From contig OZ035961.1 of NCBI GenBank assembly GCA_964034945.1, forward strand, positions 62,306,244 to 62,370,243: a DNA stretch of 64,000 nucleotides, given 5' to 3'. Within the stretch, counting starts at the first letter, position 1; the number at the start of each line of letters is the position of its first letter. The notes beneath the pieces were generated by a model, which searched no databases, was not told where the DNA came from, and saw nothing but the letters and a program-made list of their open reading frames with translations. Source of the DNA: Chrysopilus asiliformis (taxonomy: Eukaryota; Arthropoda; Insecta; Diptera; Rhagionidae). Made by a program: the position numbers and the translations under genes. Shown here piece by piece: positions 22,192-32,758 of this stretch.

Positions 22192-22991
22192 TATATTAAA
22201 ATAGGAGTGAAATTGTGATTGACTGCAAAAACCAAAAGATGTTGATAACATGCCAAATTAATTAGACATGAAAGGTCTTATGGATGATGAGGTGTGCAAA
22301 ATTGAATCTGAACTACAAAATCAAATCCGTACATTATCGAACCTTCTGTATAGACGCTAGTTATTCATACTCCTTACTTTTTTTAGTATTTAAAAAATAT
22401 AAATGACTATAAACAGGCGACAATTATTTTTTATTTATTCGAAGTGTTACTGTTTTTCATAAAAAAATAATATTAAATACTAAGGAAAATATGGAAAGTA
22501 AAGAATATTTATTGTAATTTTGTCCCGTGTAAAACACAATTTTCATCAAAGTTTAAAGTAGTCAAAATTCTTATTCATATTTAAATTACTTTATTATTTT
22601 CAAATAATTTCACCGATTGCGTAAGGATTAGGCAATAAAAGTTATCAACTCCTTAAATCGAGGAAATCGGTATGTTAGCTAACACAGAGTTAATTAACGT
22701 CAATTAACTCTTAAAAAATTTTATTAATAAGAATTTCGAGTTATCCACTGCGTAAACCATTGATAAAAATTAACTAACATTTATTAATAAAGCTGTCTGT
22801 GTTTAATATCCTTTCAACGATTGTATTAAATGATCCTGAAAAGTAACCACAAAACAGAATATTTTACAAAAAAACCTAATTACAGTTGTAATTATCTTTT
22901 TCTAAGTGCTCTTAATATTAAAATTGCACTTCAAACTTATTATACTTTTCCCTTCGCGAGGCTTTCAAATAAATTCGCGCCAAAATACTAC
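22192..22991. other. No recognised gene
   Basis: AT-rich sequence with GTTAATTAA/TTATTAATAA strings similar to those at 20820-20940. These may be the outer parts of another TIR element. No coding sequence was supported. Confidence 0.4.
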
Positions 22992-23400
22992 CAGATGTCA
23001 TTCACATAAAACACGAGTTGGGAATCTTTCATTCTCGTGTGATAAACAAGGCGATCGGTAAGAGAAAGAAAGATCAAGATATGTGTTTGGCATAAATAAC
23101 AGCTGGCTGCTGCAGAAATGACAGCTTTAACTTTCAAGTGCAAAAGTGTAACATTTGCGTTTGCATTGATTTTTTTCGCATTTTTGAAGAACCAAATGTG
23201 TATACTAGATTTAGCAAGTAACGACTAACTATCTGTGTAATTTTCATGTTAATTTGAACATGACTGCAGGTGAATTGACATGAAATTTGTATAACGCAAA
23301 ATGTTTACGAGTACAATTAGGTTGGGGGCTACTGAATCCCAAAGTAAAATCTGCTGCCATGCCATTTTTCGGGTCGGATGCTATGTGCATTGTATATAAG
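22992..23400 (-). repeat. Dispersed repeat D, arm 2
   Basis: Inverted counterpart of 3827-4233. It ends ~160 bp before the Cox19 coding start, so it may overlap the promoter or 5' UTR of the host genes. Confidence 0.7.
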
Positions 23401-23563
23401 TCAGTGATCCGACAGCTTTTCTGTTTTTGCATCGACTTTGCTGTTGCTGTTGGCACTGCTGCTGCATTACAAATCAGCCTTGTCTGTCAAAGTTTTGTCA
23501 TTGAGTTTACCGTCTCGTACATTTTGATATGGATTTTTTTTTTCAATAAAAACTTTACAGGTA

Positions 23564-23833
23564 ATGGCCTCACATACATTTAGTCAGAAGAAGTTTATAC
23601 CATCGCCTCCAGACAAGGGAAGTTTTCCGATAGACCACGACAATATTTGTAAGAAATTAATGTTACAATACATGAGTTGTCTTCATACAAACCAGCATAG
23701 TAATTCAAAGTGCCGAGAAGAGGCAAAAACCTATTTGTTGTGTCGTATGGATAATAATTTGATGGCAAAAGAAAAGTGGTCTAAGTTAGGTTTTGAAGCC
23801 TCAGAGGAAAATACTTTTACAGCTAAAAATTAG
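23564..23833 (+). CDS. Cox19: Cytochrome c oxidase assembly protein COX19
   Basis: Single-exon 89-residue protein. COX19 is a soluble twin-CX9C protein of the mitochondrial intermembrane space. It helps copper delivery to cytochrome c oxidase (with COX11/COX17) and is imported by the MIA40 relay (family knowledge). The sequence shows the family's N-terminal PPDKGSFPIDH motif at residues 15-25. It has both CX9C motifs, C29-C39 (CKKLMLQYMSC) and C50-C60 (CREEAKTYLLC), and the LGF motif near residues 76-78. Length matches the family (~90 aa). The ATG at 23564 lies three bases after TTTACAG, so a 5' UTR intron acceptor at 23559-23560 is likely. Ppcdc starts 55 bp downstream. Confidence 0.95.
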   Translation: MASHTFSQKKFIPSPPDKGSFPIDHDNICKKLMLQYMSCLHTNQHSNSKCREEAKTYLLCRMDNNLMAKEKWSKLGFEASEENTFTAKN

Positions 23834-23888
23834 TTGTTTGTGCAAATATAAGTTACAAGTGCGAGTTTGATCAATTTTGCCCATCATA

Positions 23889-24653
23889 ATGACAAGTAAA
23901 CCAACGAAGAATATTATAATTGGCTGTACTGGTAGTGTAGCCACTATGAAGCTGCCATTACTTATTAAATTACTTCTAGATAGTGAAACGCCTTATAAAC
24001 TTGTGGTAAATTCAAATTTTCTAAGAAATAATTAGAATGCGACTAAACTATATATATTTCAGATCAAAATTATAGTTACAGATCGCGCAAAACATTTCTT
24101 TGACTCAAAAGATATTCCATTAGGTATTTTTAGTTCAATATTTTTGTGCGACTAATCGATTCTATGATTTACAATTTCTAGGTATACAAATTTTCACCGA
24201 TGCAGATGAATGGAACATGTGGAACAAAAGAGGCGATCCAGTGCTACATATTGATTTGGGCAAATGGGCAGATCTAATGATCATTGCACCTTTAGATGCT
24301 AACACTTTAGCAAAAATGGCAAATGTAAATAGTTATTACAATTTAAATTAGTATTAGCCTATTTTTTTCTGAAACAGGGAATGTGTGATAATTTGCTGCT
24401 TTGCACTACGCGGGCATGGGATTTTTCAAAGCCATTACTTTTTTGTCCTTCCATGAATACCAGGATGTTCGAGCATCCAATATCGACGGAACAACTGACT
24501 AAGTTGCGTAACTGGGGTTTGCATGAAGTTCCATGTGTGGCAAAAACTTTAATGTGTGGTGATACCGGTATTGGTGCAATGGCAGAAATTCAAGCTATAT
24601 ACCAAGAAATTATAAATTATTTAACGGCGGCTGAAGTGCAACCCGTATCGTGA
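23889..24653 (+). CDS. Ppcdc: Phosphopantothenoylcysteine decarboxylase, four exons
   Basis: Exons 23889-24005, 24063-24123, 24182-24324 and 24378-24653 join in frame to 198 codons. The introns are 53-58 bp, all with GT..AG ends. The enzyme is an FMN-dependent HFCD-family decarboxylase making 4'-phosphopantetheine in coenzyme A synthesis. Visible landmarks are the N-terminal nucleotide-binding IIIGCTGSVATMK, the catalytic His in DPVLHIDLGKWAD, APLDANTLAKMA, CDNLL, the substrate loop PSMNTRMFEHP, and the flap Cys in CGDTGIGAMAE. Human PPCDC is ~204 aa, so this is full length. The family's PxMNxxMW motif has Phe in place of Trp here, a mild oddity. A poly-A signal follows at 24752-24757. Confidence 0.95.
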
Positions 24654-24751
24654 GAGCTCGTGTTTTATTTATATTTTTTTTTTAAATTTTGCCTACAAAA
24701 CACTACGCATTAAAATTTGATATGTTTGTTTAATTATTGTTGAAATACAGA

Positions 24752-24757
24752 AATAAA
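24752..24757 (+). terminator. Poly-A signal for Ppcdc (or Cox19-Ppcdc)
   Basis: AATAAA about 100 bp after the Ppcdc stop. No AATAAA occurs between Cox19 and Ppcdc, so this may serve both. Confidence 0.7.
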
Positions 24758-24829
24758 AATTTTTATCCTTGAATAATCCAAAGTATTGAAAATTAAAATT
24801 TGGTATAGAAATATTTACGCAGTTTTAAT

Positions 24830-25021
24830 ATGAACAAACATCGTTTTAGAAGTGCAGCAACCCAGCTTTCAGGCGTTGTACCTTGTATAACTGGTTCGCC
24901 AACAGCCTTGCAACCAGAAAAGTACTTCCAGAACTATTTCACAATGTACCGAAGGTTTTACGAATTTATAAGGCATCGGGAAAAACTCAACTATTTACTT
25001 CAATTCTCCGATTGTACGTCA
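24830..25021 (+). CDS. Possible first coding exon of an unrecognised gene
   Basis: An open frame from ATG 24830 encodes a basic, aromatic-rich ~64-residue segment (MNKHRFRSAATQLSG.., YFQNYFTMYRRFYEFIRHRE, LNYLLQFSDC). It ends at TCAG followed by GTAACG, a usable donor at the very edge of the pogo-like transposon (25021-27616). Right of that transposon a branch-like CTAAC and a TTTCAG acceptor (near 27683) could supply the next exon, but a hAT MITE and the LOA element lie just beyond. No known family recognised; it could be a chance ORF. Confidence 0.3.
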
Positions 25022-25065
25022 GGTAACGGCACCTATTACCGACCTATCACCTATTACCGACCTAA

Positions 25066-25307
25066 AGCTCGATCCAGACTACACGATGTACGAGGTTGGC
25101 ACGTACCCCGAACATCGAGTGTTTGGATGGGAAATTTGCACATGGTTTCACCTAGTGAGTAAAATCAGAAGCTGTTTGATTATCCTCGTACGTGAACCGC
25201 GTACACGAATGAGCAAAACCCTGTGCAGTGTGGATGCAGTTCCAGGTACGAGGAAACCAAAAACCTCGTATCTCGTACCCCGTACATCGTGTAGTCTGGA
25301 TCGAGCT
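25066..25307. mobile_element. 242-bp MITE, TIR AGCTCGATCCAGACTACACG, TSD TAA
   Basis: Inverted ends match for ~30 bp (AGCTCGATCCAGACTACACGATGTACGAG). TAA is duplicated at 25063-25065 and 25308-25310, as in PIF/Harbinger elements. Inner repeats of GTACCCCG and CGTACACG occur. Non-coding. Confidence 0.85.
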
Positions 25308-25935
25308 TAAAACATATTCTCTCAACGAAAAAAGTCCAAATTTCAACGCATAATTTTAAAATTTTAATTCTCTTAAATTGTCTAGGGCATCAGAAAAACA
25401 AAACTAAAGCCGCGAAAAAAAAGGCGCGAAAAGCCACATCGAAATGTGACTGTAAAGTTTGAGTCGTTGGTGGTTGAACACGTTTTTGGATTTTCCTTAA
25501 GGTTTTTGGTAAGAGCTCAATGTGTTACTCATAAGATAAATAAGTGAAAATAAGTGGATCTAGAATAATAGTGTAACTAAATTTAATTTTTTGGATATCT
25601 TTTGTACAAACTTTAACAATAATATTAGTGAAAACTTTGTGGGTTTTCGCGAAAAACCGGAAAAACAATTAGGTCGGTGATATGTACATCATTTTTTACG
25701 ATGGCTGTATTACCGTCCTATAGGTCGGAAATTATTTTCGTGAGGCACCTATTACCGACTATGTAGAAATGTCATTATTTTTCTAGAAATTTTCTAATAA
25801 ATTTTCTTGCATTTGTATGAAAATTGTCATTCTATAACTATTTTTCCCATTATGGATACACTTAAGACAAAAAAAAAACAAGTGTCAATGGAAAAAAAAT
25901 TGTATTTTTCGGATACTTTGCCAAAAACTCTGGTA

Positions 25936-26908
25936 CACGGAAAAAACATATAGGAACCGTTCCACCAAAATCTCATGCTCCAGTCCCATATTTATGGGAA
26001 AAAACGGCATAGTGGCCAAATATGGGAGTCATTCCTATAAAAAAGTTGTAACAGCTCCCAAATTCTTTAGGACACATTCCAACAAAAAAGTGGTGTTATT
26101 CTTTTTTTTTTGGTGTAACCATTCCTAACATTATGGCAAAGAATCCAACGTGTTACATGGGAGAGATTACTGTATATGATAGACTGGTTACGACAAAAAA
26201 TAGGGCGACATTCTCTTTTCTAAAGGACTCAATCCTAACATGAAAGGAATGAATCCTATAAAACGTTGCAATGTCTCCATTGATTATTGGATTCTCTCCT
26301 ATATATGTATATTCGCGGCATTTTAATTTTAAATAGGATTCTTCGAGATAGGAATGTCCTGGGGCTTGAAAATATTCGAGACATCAAATAGCTCGAGTAA
26401 AAAAATGTCTTGTAATGAAAAAATGGCTCCTACACAAGTGTTAGAGTGTGGTACTAGGCAGGTTCAAACTATATAAACCACGAGTTCGCAAACCACATGC
26501 GAATTATAATCGAAGAAAAAAAAATCCGCTTGAATTACCATATTCGCTAAATCGTATTTGCATAAGAATGAGTCCGCGAACATTAAGGATTCATCACATT
26601 TTTTTTGTAGGACTAAGTCCTACATAATATTGAAGTCACTTCTAAAAACAATGGTAACGATTCCATACCATAATATAGCATTGATTCCATCTAAGTTTAG
26701 GAATGGCTCTAGTGAAAACTAGGAACGAGTGCTACTTTTGTTGGAATATGTCCGTCCATTCTTGTATTGAATACATAGTAATGATTCCACGAAAACTAGG
26801 ACTACTTCCAATATTTATGGAAGCCTTTGCTACAAAATGGTGCAATGACTCCTATAATCGCTTCCCCATATTTTATAGGAACGATTACTATGCGGATTTT
26901 TTTCCGTG
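25936..26908. mobile_element. Candidate MITE, TIR CACGGAAAAAA, with degenerate short repeats
   Basis: The left end CACGGAAAAAACATATAGGAACC and the right end GGAACGATTACTATGCGGATTTTTTTCCGTG are inverted. The interior is full of variants of AACGATTCC / GGAATGATTCC spaced 20-40 bp apart. It interrupts the region just upstream of the surviving pogo-like transposase frame. Superfamily not assigned. Confidence 0.55.
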
Positions 26909-27335
26909 AAGATATACAAAATGGGAAAACGATTTACAGAGTTTCAAAGGACTATAAAATTCCAAAAACCACAATAATTGACAAAGTAAACTTCAAATAT
27001 ACAGATGGGGAAAAAGTGGACCCCAAACAATTTTCTCCTCCGAACAGGAAAATCTTTTAGAAAATTTGGTTATAGAACTTGGAAAATTAGGGTATCCAGT
27101 AAACAAAACTCAACTTTTGGATAGTGCAGCGCTTTTGGCCAAAAACTTGAATATATCTCACAAATTTGTGAATGGGAAAGTCTGGTACCGTGGCTATTTA
27201 CACAGGCATCCAGCTATAGCGAAAAGAGTTGCTCAAAATTTGACATCCAGCCGATCAAAAATTACAGAAGCGCAAATACGGAAGTGGTTCAATTCTGTTC
27301 AAGAGTTTTTTCAAAATAAAATAAATTATTTATAA
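26905..27335 (+). pseudogene. Pogo/Tigger-like transposase, DNA-binding region only
   Basis: The first frame has a helix-turn-helix GKTIYRVSKDYKIPKTTI (psq-type). A shift near 27030-27060 moves to a second frame with SEQENLLENLVIELGKLGYPV, KVWYRGYLHRHPAIAKR and KITEAQIRKWF. The G.xW..+FL.RHP pattern marks the CENP-B-type second HTH of pogo/Tigger/jerky transposases. The DDE catalytic region is missing after ~27335. In a full element this part binds the TIRs. Confidence 0.75.
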
Positions 27336-27712
27336 TCGTGAATTTCATTTGTTTCGGTTAGGTCGGTAATACGTCCACTGAAAATCGGTAACAGGTGCCA
27401 GAAAATATCGTTAGGTCGGTAATACCTGACTTTGGTATTAGACACAGTTTTTATTTTACATTATTTTTACAACTATATACGTATTTTTCTCAGATAAACA
27501 ATCCTTTAAGCTAATTAAAAATCAACACATGAATAAAAAAATTCTAATCAATAATTTTACATAACCGGTCAAAGTTGAAAAACCCCTTAATAGGTCGGTA
27601 ATATGTGCCGTTACCTTATATGTCTTCTTTCTAACACACTGTGAATTTGATTGTGCCTCCTGCTTGCACATATCACGTTTCAGGGATATTGCCACAGATA
27701 TCGTACTACTAG

Positions 27713-28009
27713 CAGAGAACAAATAATCTAGAGAATAATTTCTTAGAACAAATTTTTAGAGAAAATTTTTCCACTGTGAGATGAAGCAAGAAAATCCGAT
27801 GTAACACGGAAAAAATTATCCATTCGATTCCTCCATCTCATTGAATAGATACGACGAAAATGATTCTCTCTGCTTCGTGCTCCCTAGTCTAAAAGTAATT
27901 AACTTTTAGGCCGTAGCTAGTGAATGATATAGACATTTTTCCCCCTTCGAAGGGGAAATTTGTCAAAAATTTGTTCTAAGAGTTTATTCTCTAGATTATT
28001 CGTTCTCTG
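27713..28009. mobile_element. hAT-like MITE, TIR CAGAGAACAAATAATCTAGA
   Basis: Inverted ends CAGAGAAC(A/G)AATAATCTAGAGAATAA. CTACTAG is duplicated at 27706-27712 and 28010-28016 (7 of the expected 8 bp). The CAGAG start fits hAT. Its subterminal GGGGAAAT..AAAATTTGTTCT is similar to the right end of the hAT-like element at 30471-42522, suggesting one family. Confidence 0.75.
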
Positions 28010-28293
28010 CTACTAGATCGCGGCCCTCGAACAATTCCATAGCAAAAATATGGGACTATAAATAAATAAAACTATGGTTGTCTCATTTATTCTTCGAACT
28101 TTAGTGATGTCAGATGTTCGAATTAACAAACTCAATAACACTTAAATAAGGCTCTGATGGCAAAGCACCGGAAGGTAGTAGCATCCTTCGAGAAATCGAG
28201 GATTGCCAAACCGGAGGGTGAACCGCCGCTCAGCCTGTCTCTTGAAGCGAGCCGAAAAAGCAAAGAACATCTGCGAGCGTAGGCACTGCCGTT

Positions 28294-28884
28294 GTGGGCA
28301 CCCCCGACCATCTTAAAGTGGCCATCGTCGATAACAGTGATCCTGATGGTAAGATCACATACAATCGGTGGCTACTCATAGAAGCCAAAATACTTGAAGC
28401 ACTAGCCGGGGACCCCGAGAAAAGCATTCCTCCAGTCGGATGCACCTTCCACGGGGCCGGCTGGCTGAAAGGGGTCAAGGTGGTCATGTGCGACAGCGAG
28501 GAGTCCTTGAGCTTCCTCTCCAAAACCATCTCCAGTATAGGAGAACTTTGGGAAGGGGCCCAGCTACAGGTCATCCCACGCAGTGCACTGCCGCTGAGAC
28601 CCAAAGCTTGGATGTGGATTCCCCCACCGGAACTACCGGACGAATCCATATTGAGAATATTGGAAGCGCAGAACCCTGAAATCTCAGTCAAAGACTGGAA
28701 AATTTTGAAGTCCCTCAAAGGGGCTAAGGGTAACGGCAAGGACTACCAGATCCTATTGGATCAAAAGTCCAGCCTATCCCTTGCAAAGTCTTCTGGGACC
28801 ATTCATTTTGGCCTGGGAACAGTCAGGGTGAGGCTGGAGGGTCATCATGTTGAACTCGAAGCAGCTGTCAGTGGTGCAGATTAA
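28294..28884 (+). pseudogene. LOA ORF1 C-terminal part (DUF4780-like)
   Basis: The frame runs MGTPDHLKVAIVDNSDPDGK.. to ..ELEAAVSGAD. It resembles the C-terminal domain (DUF4780 type) found after the Gag-like N-terminus in LOA-like ORF1 proteins. The N-terminal part is missing: upstream sequence from ~28150 has coding character in another frame with a stop near 28281. It overlaps ORF2 by 38 bp in another frame, a normal arrangement for such elements. ORF1 proteins bind the element RNA. Confidence 0.65.
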
Positions 28885-30470
28885 TCTGCATCATTGTCAG
28901 GCGGCGACAGAGGATCTGATGCTTACTCTGACAGAAGATGATATCGACGTGGCTTTAGTCCAGGAGCCCTGGTTAGACGGCAATAACAAGATCCTTGGAC
29001 TGACACCTAAAGGGTATGTATTACATTATAGTAAAACTAATGAAAAATTAAGGAGCTGTATCGTCGCCAAGAAAAATATTAACGCTTTCTTTCTAGGTAG
29101 CCTCTGCAGCGGAGATGTCTCGGCAATCTTAATTGAGCAACGGAGAAGAGAGCAATCTCTGATCATTGCTTCAATTTACATTCCATACGAGGAAAGGGAT
29201 CCACCGACAAACAAGGTACGCAGCTTGGTAAGTTTTGCCAGGGACCGCCACCTAAATCTAGTGATGGGATGTGATGCCAACGCTCATCACTCACAATGGA
29301 GGAGCACGAACATCAACGAACGAGGTGAGTCTTTATTTGAGTACATTCTCTACTCGGATCTTGTTATATGCAATCGAGGCAATAAACCAACATTCATTAA
29401 CAAAAACAGAGAAGAGGTAATCGATATAACACTCGCGACTAGCTACCGAGACTTGAGGGTTGACAATTGGAGAGTATCCCCTAAGCACTCCTTTTCGGAT
29501 CATGCTAGGATAGTCTTCGGTATTAACTTTTCAAAGGAGGTACCTGAACATTACAGGAATGCTAGAAGAACTGACTGGTTTAAATTCTCAGAGGAAATGA
29601 GGCGGGAGACAGCTGGTCCGCATGGACCCACACCCCTCACATCTTCTTCCATTGAGAAAGTGGTAGGGAAAATTAAACATAGACTTACCCAAGCCTTTAA
29701 CGCTTCCTGTCCAGTAACACGCAGTACCAAAAGCTCGACCACCCCATGGTGGAATGGAGAACTACGTCAACTGGGAAAACAGACTAGGAAACTGTTTAAT
29801 AAGGCAAAGTTTACGAAGAGCGAAGAAGCGTGGACCAACTACAAGGCCAGCTTCAATGAGTATAAAAAAGAGATTAGGAGGGCCAAGTGGACATCGTGGA
29901 AAGATTTCTGTTGCTCAATCGAGGATACACAAGATGCTGCCAGACTCCGAAGGATCCTAAGTAGGACTCCATCGGCCCCGGTGCTCTTGGAAAATCCAGA
30001 TGGAAGCACGACCGAATCAAGCCAGGAAACACTGGACCTCCTAATGGATACCCATTTCCCTATAGATTGTCAAGGCAGCAATGGTAGTTATCATGCTCCA
30101 AAAATAACGGATAGGGACTTTCGGGTAGTAAATGAGATAATAAATGAACGTTCTGTAGCGTGGGCGATACACTCCTTCAGCCCCTATAAAGCAGCGGGCA
30201 CGGACGGAATCATTCCGCACGCGTTGCCTTTTATCAAATCTTGGTTGATAAAACTTTTTAGAGGTTGCTTGCTAGCCAGGTATATACCGGAGTGCTGGAG
30301 AGAAGTTCGTGTGGCATTCATCCCCAAGGCTGGGAAACGTTGTCACGTTAAACCAAAGGACTTCCAACCTATAAGTCTTTCATCGTTTTTACTGAGTTAT
30401 TGATCTTAGTATTAAGAACTCCTTGGACAGCGGCACAATATCTACGGCCCAACATGCCTACACTAAGGGC
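28847..30470 (+). pseudogene. LOA ORF2 part 1: endonuclease and RT N-terminus
   Basis: ORF2 starts at 28847. The AP-type endonuclease shows VVQINLHHCQAA, VALVQEPWL (catalytic Glu), GDVSAILIE, the GCDANAHHSQW block (D and N of the active site), DITLATS and SFSDHARIV (catalytic D-H). A linker follows, with FPIDCQGSNG and the RT entry motifs AAGTDGIIPHAL and VAFIPKAGKR. A one-base shift near 30395 gives an early stop at 30403. In the corrected frame RT motifs (ISTAQHAYTKG) continue to the insertion at 30471. The fragment cannot make active enzyme. Confidence 0.88.
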
Positions 30471-32758
30471 ATAGAAAAATATACTTAAATAGAACTCTCG
30501 CTTCAGGGGTTTTCCATATACCAGTGTAAGAGGAAGCGGGATGAACTTAGGAATTTTATATACTTTCTCTCTTTACCACATTCATCAGATAGGAAGCATT
30601 AAAAATTGTGCTAAAAGCAAGCAATCAGGGTTAGTCAGCTATATTCTAAACGTTAAAAATTTCTCTAAAGTATGGAGCAAAACAAAATTTTTTAGTATGG
30701 TTTTAACTGTTTAAGTGTTTTTTTAGTCATGTTTATAGTGAAAAGAATTTTACTAAAGATTCTTAATGGGAAAAAATTGAATTACAATGGAAAAATTGCA
30801 CTTAAATTGTTTTGTTGTACTAAAATGCAAATGCATGCGTGTACTAAAACTTTACACATCCCTGAAATTTCTATTTGACATTTTCTCTTACACCCGACCC
30901 CCTTTGTCATCTGTACCGGAACATATAAGGCAAGTTGAGGTGAGAGGCAAGCGGATTTTTTGTTTTGAACTATTTGTTTATGTTTCAGTATCTTATACTA
31001 CGAATAAGAATAACAGGAAGACAGAATCTGCACATCTACAGTGTCCGTGAGTGAAGCATTTTTTCTGAATAGCCCCAAAGAGATTTCTGATTTATCCCCA
31101 AAGAGATTTTACCGTCCGAAAAGTCACATTTAGTCACATTTTTTCACATTTCCACAGCATGTCACGTTATTTTATGTTTTTATCATTAATAAGCGGTGAG
31201 TTTTGCATCGAAATTAATTTAGTTTGCGCGAATTAAGTCAGTAAATTAAACCAAATTCGATGAAAACCGAAACGTGAAAACTGGCTTCAATTATAAACAC
31301 GAGATAGATGGTTTGTACTTAAACTAAAAATAGCGCCAAATTTAAAATTTATGGATGTTTTTGTATACCCTATTCTAAAATACAACCTAACATTTGTTAT
31401 ACTCCTTTTATACCTTCAAAATGGCGTACCTAAAAAAAAATAACTGAAACTAAACTCCTATTACACTTCTGCAAACTAATTTCATTGTTAGGATAATCTA
31501 TATATATAAAAATGGATGTTTGTTTGTCTGTTTGTGATTACAAAACTCAAAAACGACTGGACCGATTTTTACGCGTTTTTTTGCAAAATGATCTGCGTTG
31601 CCAGGAGCAGGTTTTTAGCTATGTAGATTTTCAAAATTCGAAACGGAAGGTCCTGTAAGGATAATGAAAATATCCTTTTTCCCATTTTCCCCCGGAAAAA
31701 TTTGCATTATAGGGTTTTTGGGGTCGCTGATCACGAATCCGGTATTAGATTTTCAAAATTCGAAACGGAAGGTCCTGTAAGGATAATGAAAATATCCTTT
31801 TTCCCATTTCTCCCCGGAAAAATTTGCATTATAGGGTTTTTGGGGTCGCTGATCACGGCTCTGCTGTTGGAATTTTAAAATTCGAAACGGAAGGTCCTGT
31901 AAGGATAATGAAAATATCCTTTTTCCCATGTCTCCCCGGAAAAATTTGCATTATAAGGTTTTTGGGGTCGCTGATCACGAATCCGGTATTAGATTTTCAA
32001 AATTCGAAACGGAAGGTCCTGTAAGGATAAATATCCTTTTTCCCTTTTTTCCCCGGAAAAATCGGCATAAGGGGGTTTTGGGGTCGCTGATCAGGAATCC
32101 GATATTAGATTTTCAAAATTCGGAACGAAAAGTCCTGTAAGGATAAATATCCTTTTTCCCATTTTTATTTTTTTTTTTTTTATTTTTTTATTTATTTATT
32201 TAAAACCCGGAAGAAGGCATGGTGCGTTATAAGGTTATACAATAATATTCAAGTTACTTAAAATTAATTTAACAATATGTAACAATTCATAAAAATTCAA
32301 ATAAGGAAATACAATTTAAATTCAATTTGCTTAAAGTTAATTTAACAATATATCACAATACATGAGAAATTATCCTGTGTAACAATACTAAGAATTTAGC
32401 AAGTATTTGTATGCAGATTCATCGTACAGGAATTGGAATTTTTGACATACAATACATAATTATGTAATAAAAAGAAAAGAGAAAGGAAAATAAAAACTAA
32501 AAGCTAAAAGGCAGTGATATGGGCATTTCTCAAGATATTTAAATAAGTTAACTATTTCAACAATAGTAACGATGCCCTGATTCATCCAAAAAAAAAAAAA
32601 AAATAAATAACAAAGTAAAAGAAAAAAATGAAATTGAACTCAGGTAGATGGGGAATGAGTTGTGTCGCGCGCTACTTAGATCAGACTAATAGTGGCAAAG
32701 AAGAGAAGACAGAGAAAACGGCCATCCCAACAATAGAAAACTAACCCAGCCAATTTCA

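Larger units (their letters stand above)
25021..27616 (+). mobile_element. Pogo/Tigger-like DNA transposon, deleted
   Basis: Inverted ends AGGTAACGGCAC(C/A)TATTACCGACCTAT bound 2.6 kb. The motif TAGGTCGGTAATA, or its complement, recurs inside both ends (near 25031, 25051, 25668, 25719, 25748, 27358, 27412, 27591). A transposase fragment lies at 26905-27335. Two MITEs (25066-25307 and 25936-26908) account for about half the length. No clean TA duplication was visible at the ends. Confidence 0.75.
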
